The position numbers and the translations under genes were made by a program. The notes under the pieces were generated by a model. It was not told where the DNA came from. It saw only the letters and a list, made by a program, of their open reading frames with translations, and searched no databases. From Verrucomicrobiales bacterium (GTDB lineage: Bacteria; Verrucomicrobiota; Verrucomicrobiia; Verrucomicrobiales; DEV007): 39,969 nt of DNA. Positions 39,911 to 39,969 of this stretch are shown piece by piece (position 1 is the first letter of the stretch; the number at the start of each line of letters is the position of its first letter). The stretch covers positions 1-39,969 of the forward strand of contig JAPYUT010000014.1 in the NCBI GenBank assembly GCA_029940475.1. Direction: 5' to 3'.

Positions 39911-39969
39911 TTACCGGCTGGAACCCTCGCCGGCATCATTTGCCGGCTTGGGGTCAGCGTCAGCGTCAG
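39911..39969 (-). CDS. C-terminal end of a minus-strand gene (partial)
   Basis: The frame ending at TAA 39913-39911 is open to the window edge and reads an Asp/Ala/Pro-rich hydrophilic tail (DADADPKPANDAGEGSSR). Only 18 codons are visible. The intrinsic terminator right after it supports a real gene. No function can be assigned. Confidence 0.35.
   Translation of the reverse strand, partial: DADADPKPANDAGEGSSR

Overview
The window looks like a chromosomal segment from a marine-type member of the Verrucomicrobiota (PVC superphylum). The reasons are a DUF1549/DUF1553 - DUF1501 - PSCyt1/LRR gene set, a PVC-type dehydrogenase/cytochrome fusion, a DUF1080 protein, large secreted CotH/lamin-tail/lectin proteins, and a GbsR-like regulator heading a polysaccharide operon. 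No rRNA, tRNA, CRISPR array, prophage or insertion sequence was found. All family calls come from reading the translations, not from searches.

Layout. (1) 1-7304, minus strand: a surface-polysaccharide operon transcribed right to left. It begins with a GbsR/MarR-type regulator that has a perfect palindrome upstream, then an RfaH/NusG-like antiterminator overlapping it by ATGA. A leader follows with an 11/12 match to the E. coli ops site, then a GDP-mannose 3,5-epimerase-like gene, a WecG/TagA glycosyltransferase, and wbpA, wbpB, wbpD and wbpE homologues for a UDP-2,3-diacetamido-uronic acid. The last gene runs off the left edge. (2) 7462-11749: dnaE (minus), then divergent glnB (plus) with a sigma-54-type promoter and a strong terminator. 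(3) 11928-14171: an unrecognised protein, a small membrane protein and a B12-binding/radical SAM protein. (4) 14465-21459: two large secreted proteins sharing three copies of a 210-residue lectin-like domain; the second is a CotH kinase-fold/lamin-tail giant of 1511 residues. (5) 21472-27736: imelysin-like protein, DUF1080 lipoprotein candidate, voltage-gated K+ channel with a C-terminal zinc ribbon, a 912-residue sugar-dehydrogenase-like/cytochrome c protein, and two small genes. (6) 28206-32580, minus: DUF1549/1553, DUF1501 and PSCyt1-LRR, a PVC periplasmic set. (7) 32905-35143, minus: ABC-2 exporter (permease and ATPase) with an archaeal riboflavin-kinase-like (DUF120-type) protein. (8) 35303-39864, plus: OsmC, a candidate selenoprotein, a lipoprotein, a CAP-domain protein and another secreted protein. 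A convergent minus-strand gene seems to enter at the right edge.

The most interesting observation is at 35808-37118. A single secreted thioredoxin-fold gene is interrupted by one in-frame TGA at 36084-36086, directly after a Cys codon and at the position of the first active-site Cys of the thioredoxin motif. The same frame stays open on both sides of it. A hairpin with G and U at positions 20 and 21 after the UGA follows, the same register as in E. coli fdhF. This reads as a Cys-Sec selenoprotein that ordinary gene calling would split in two. The second is the RfaH-like gene with an ops-like element in its own operon leader.
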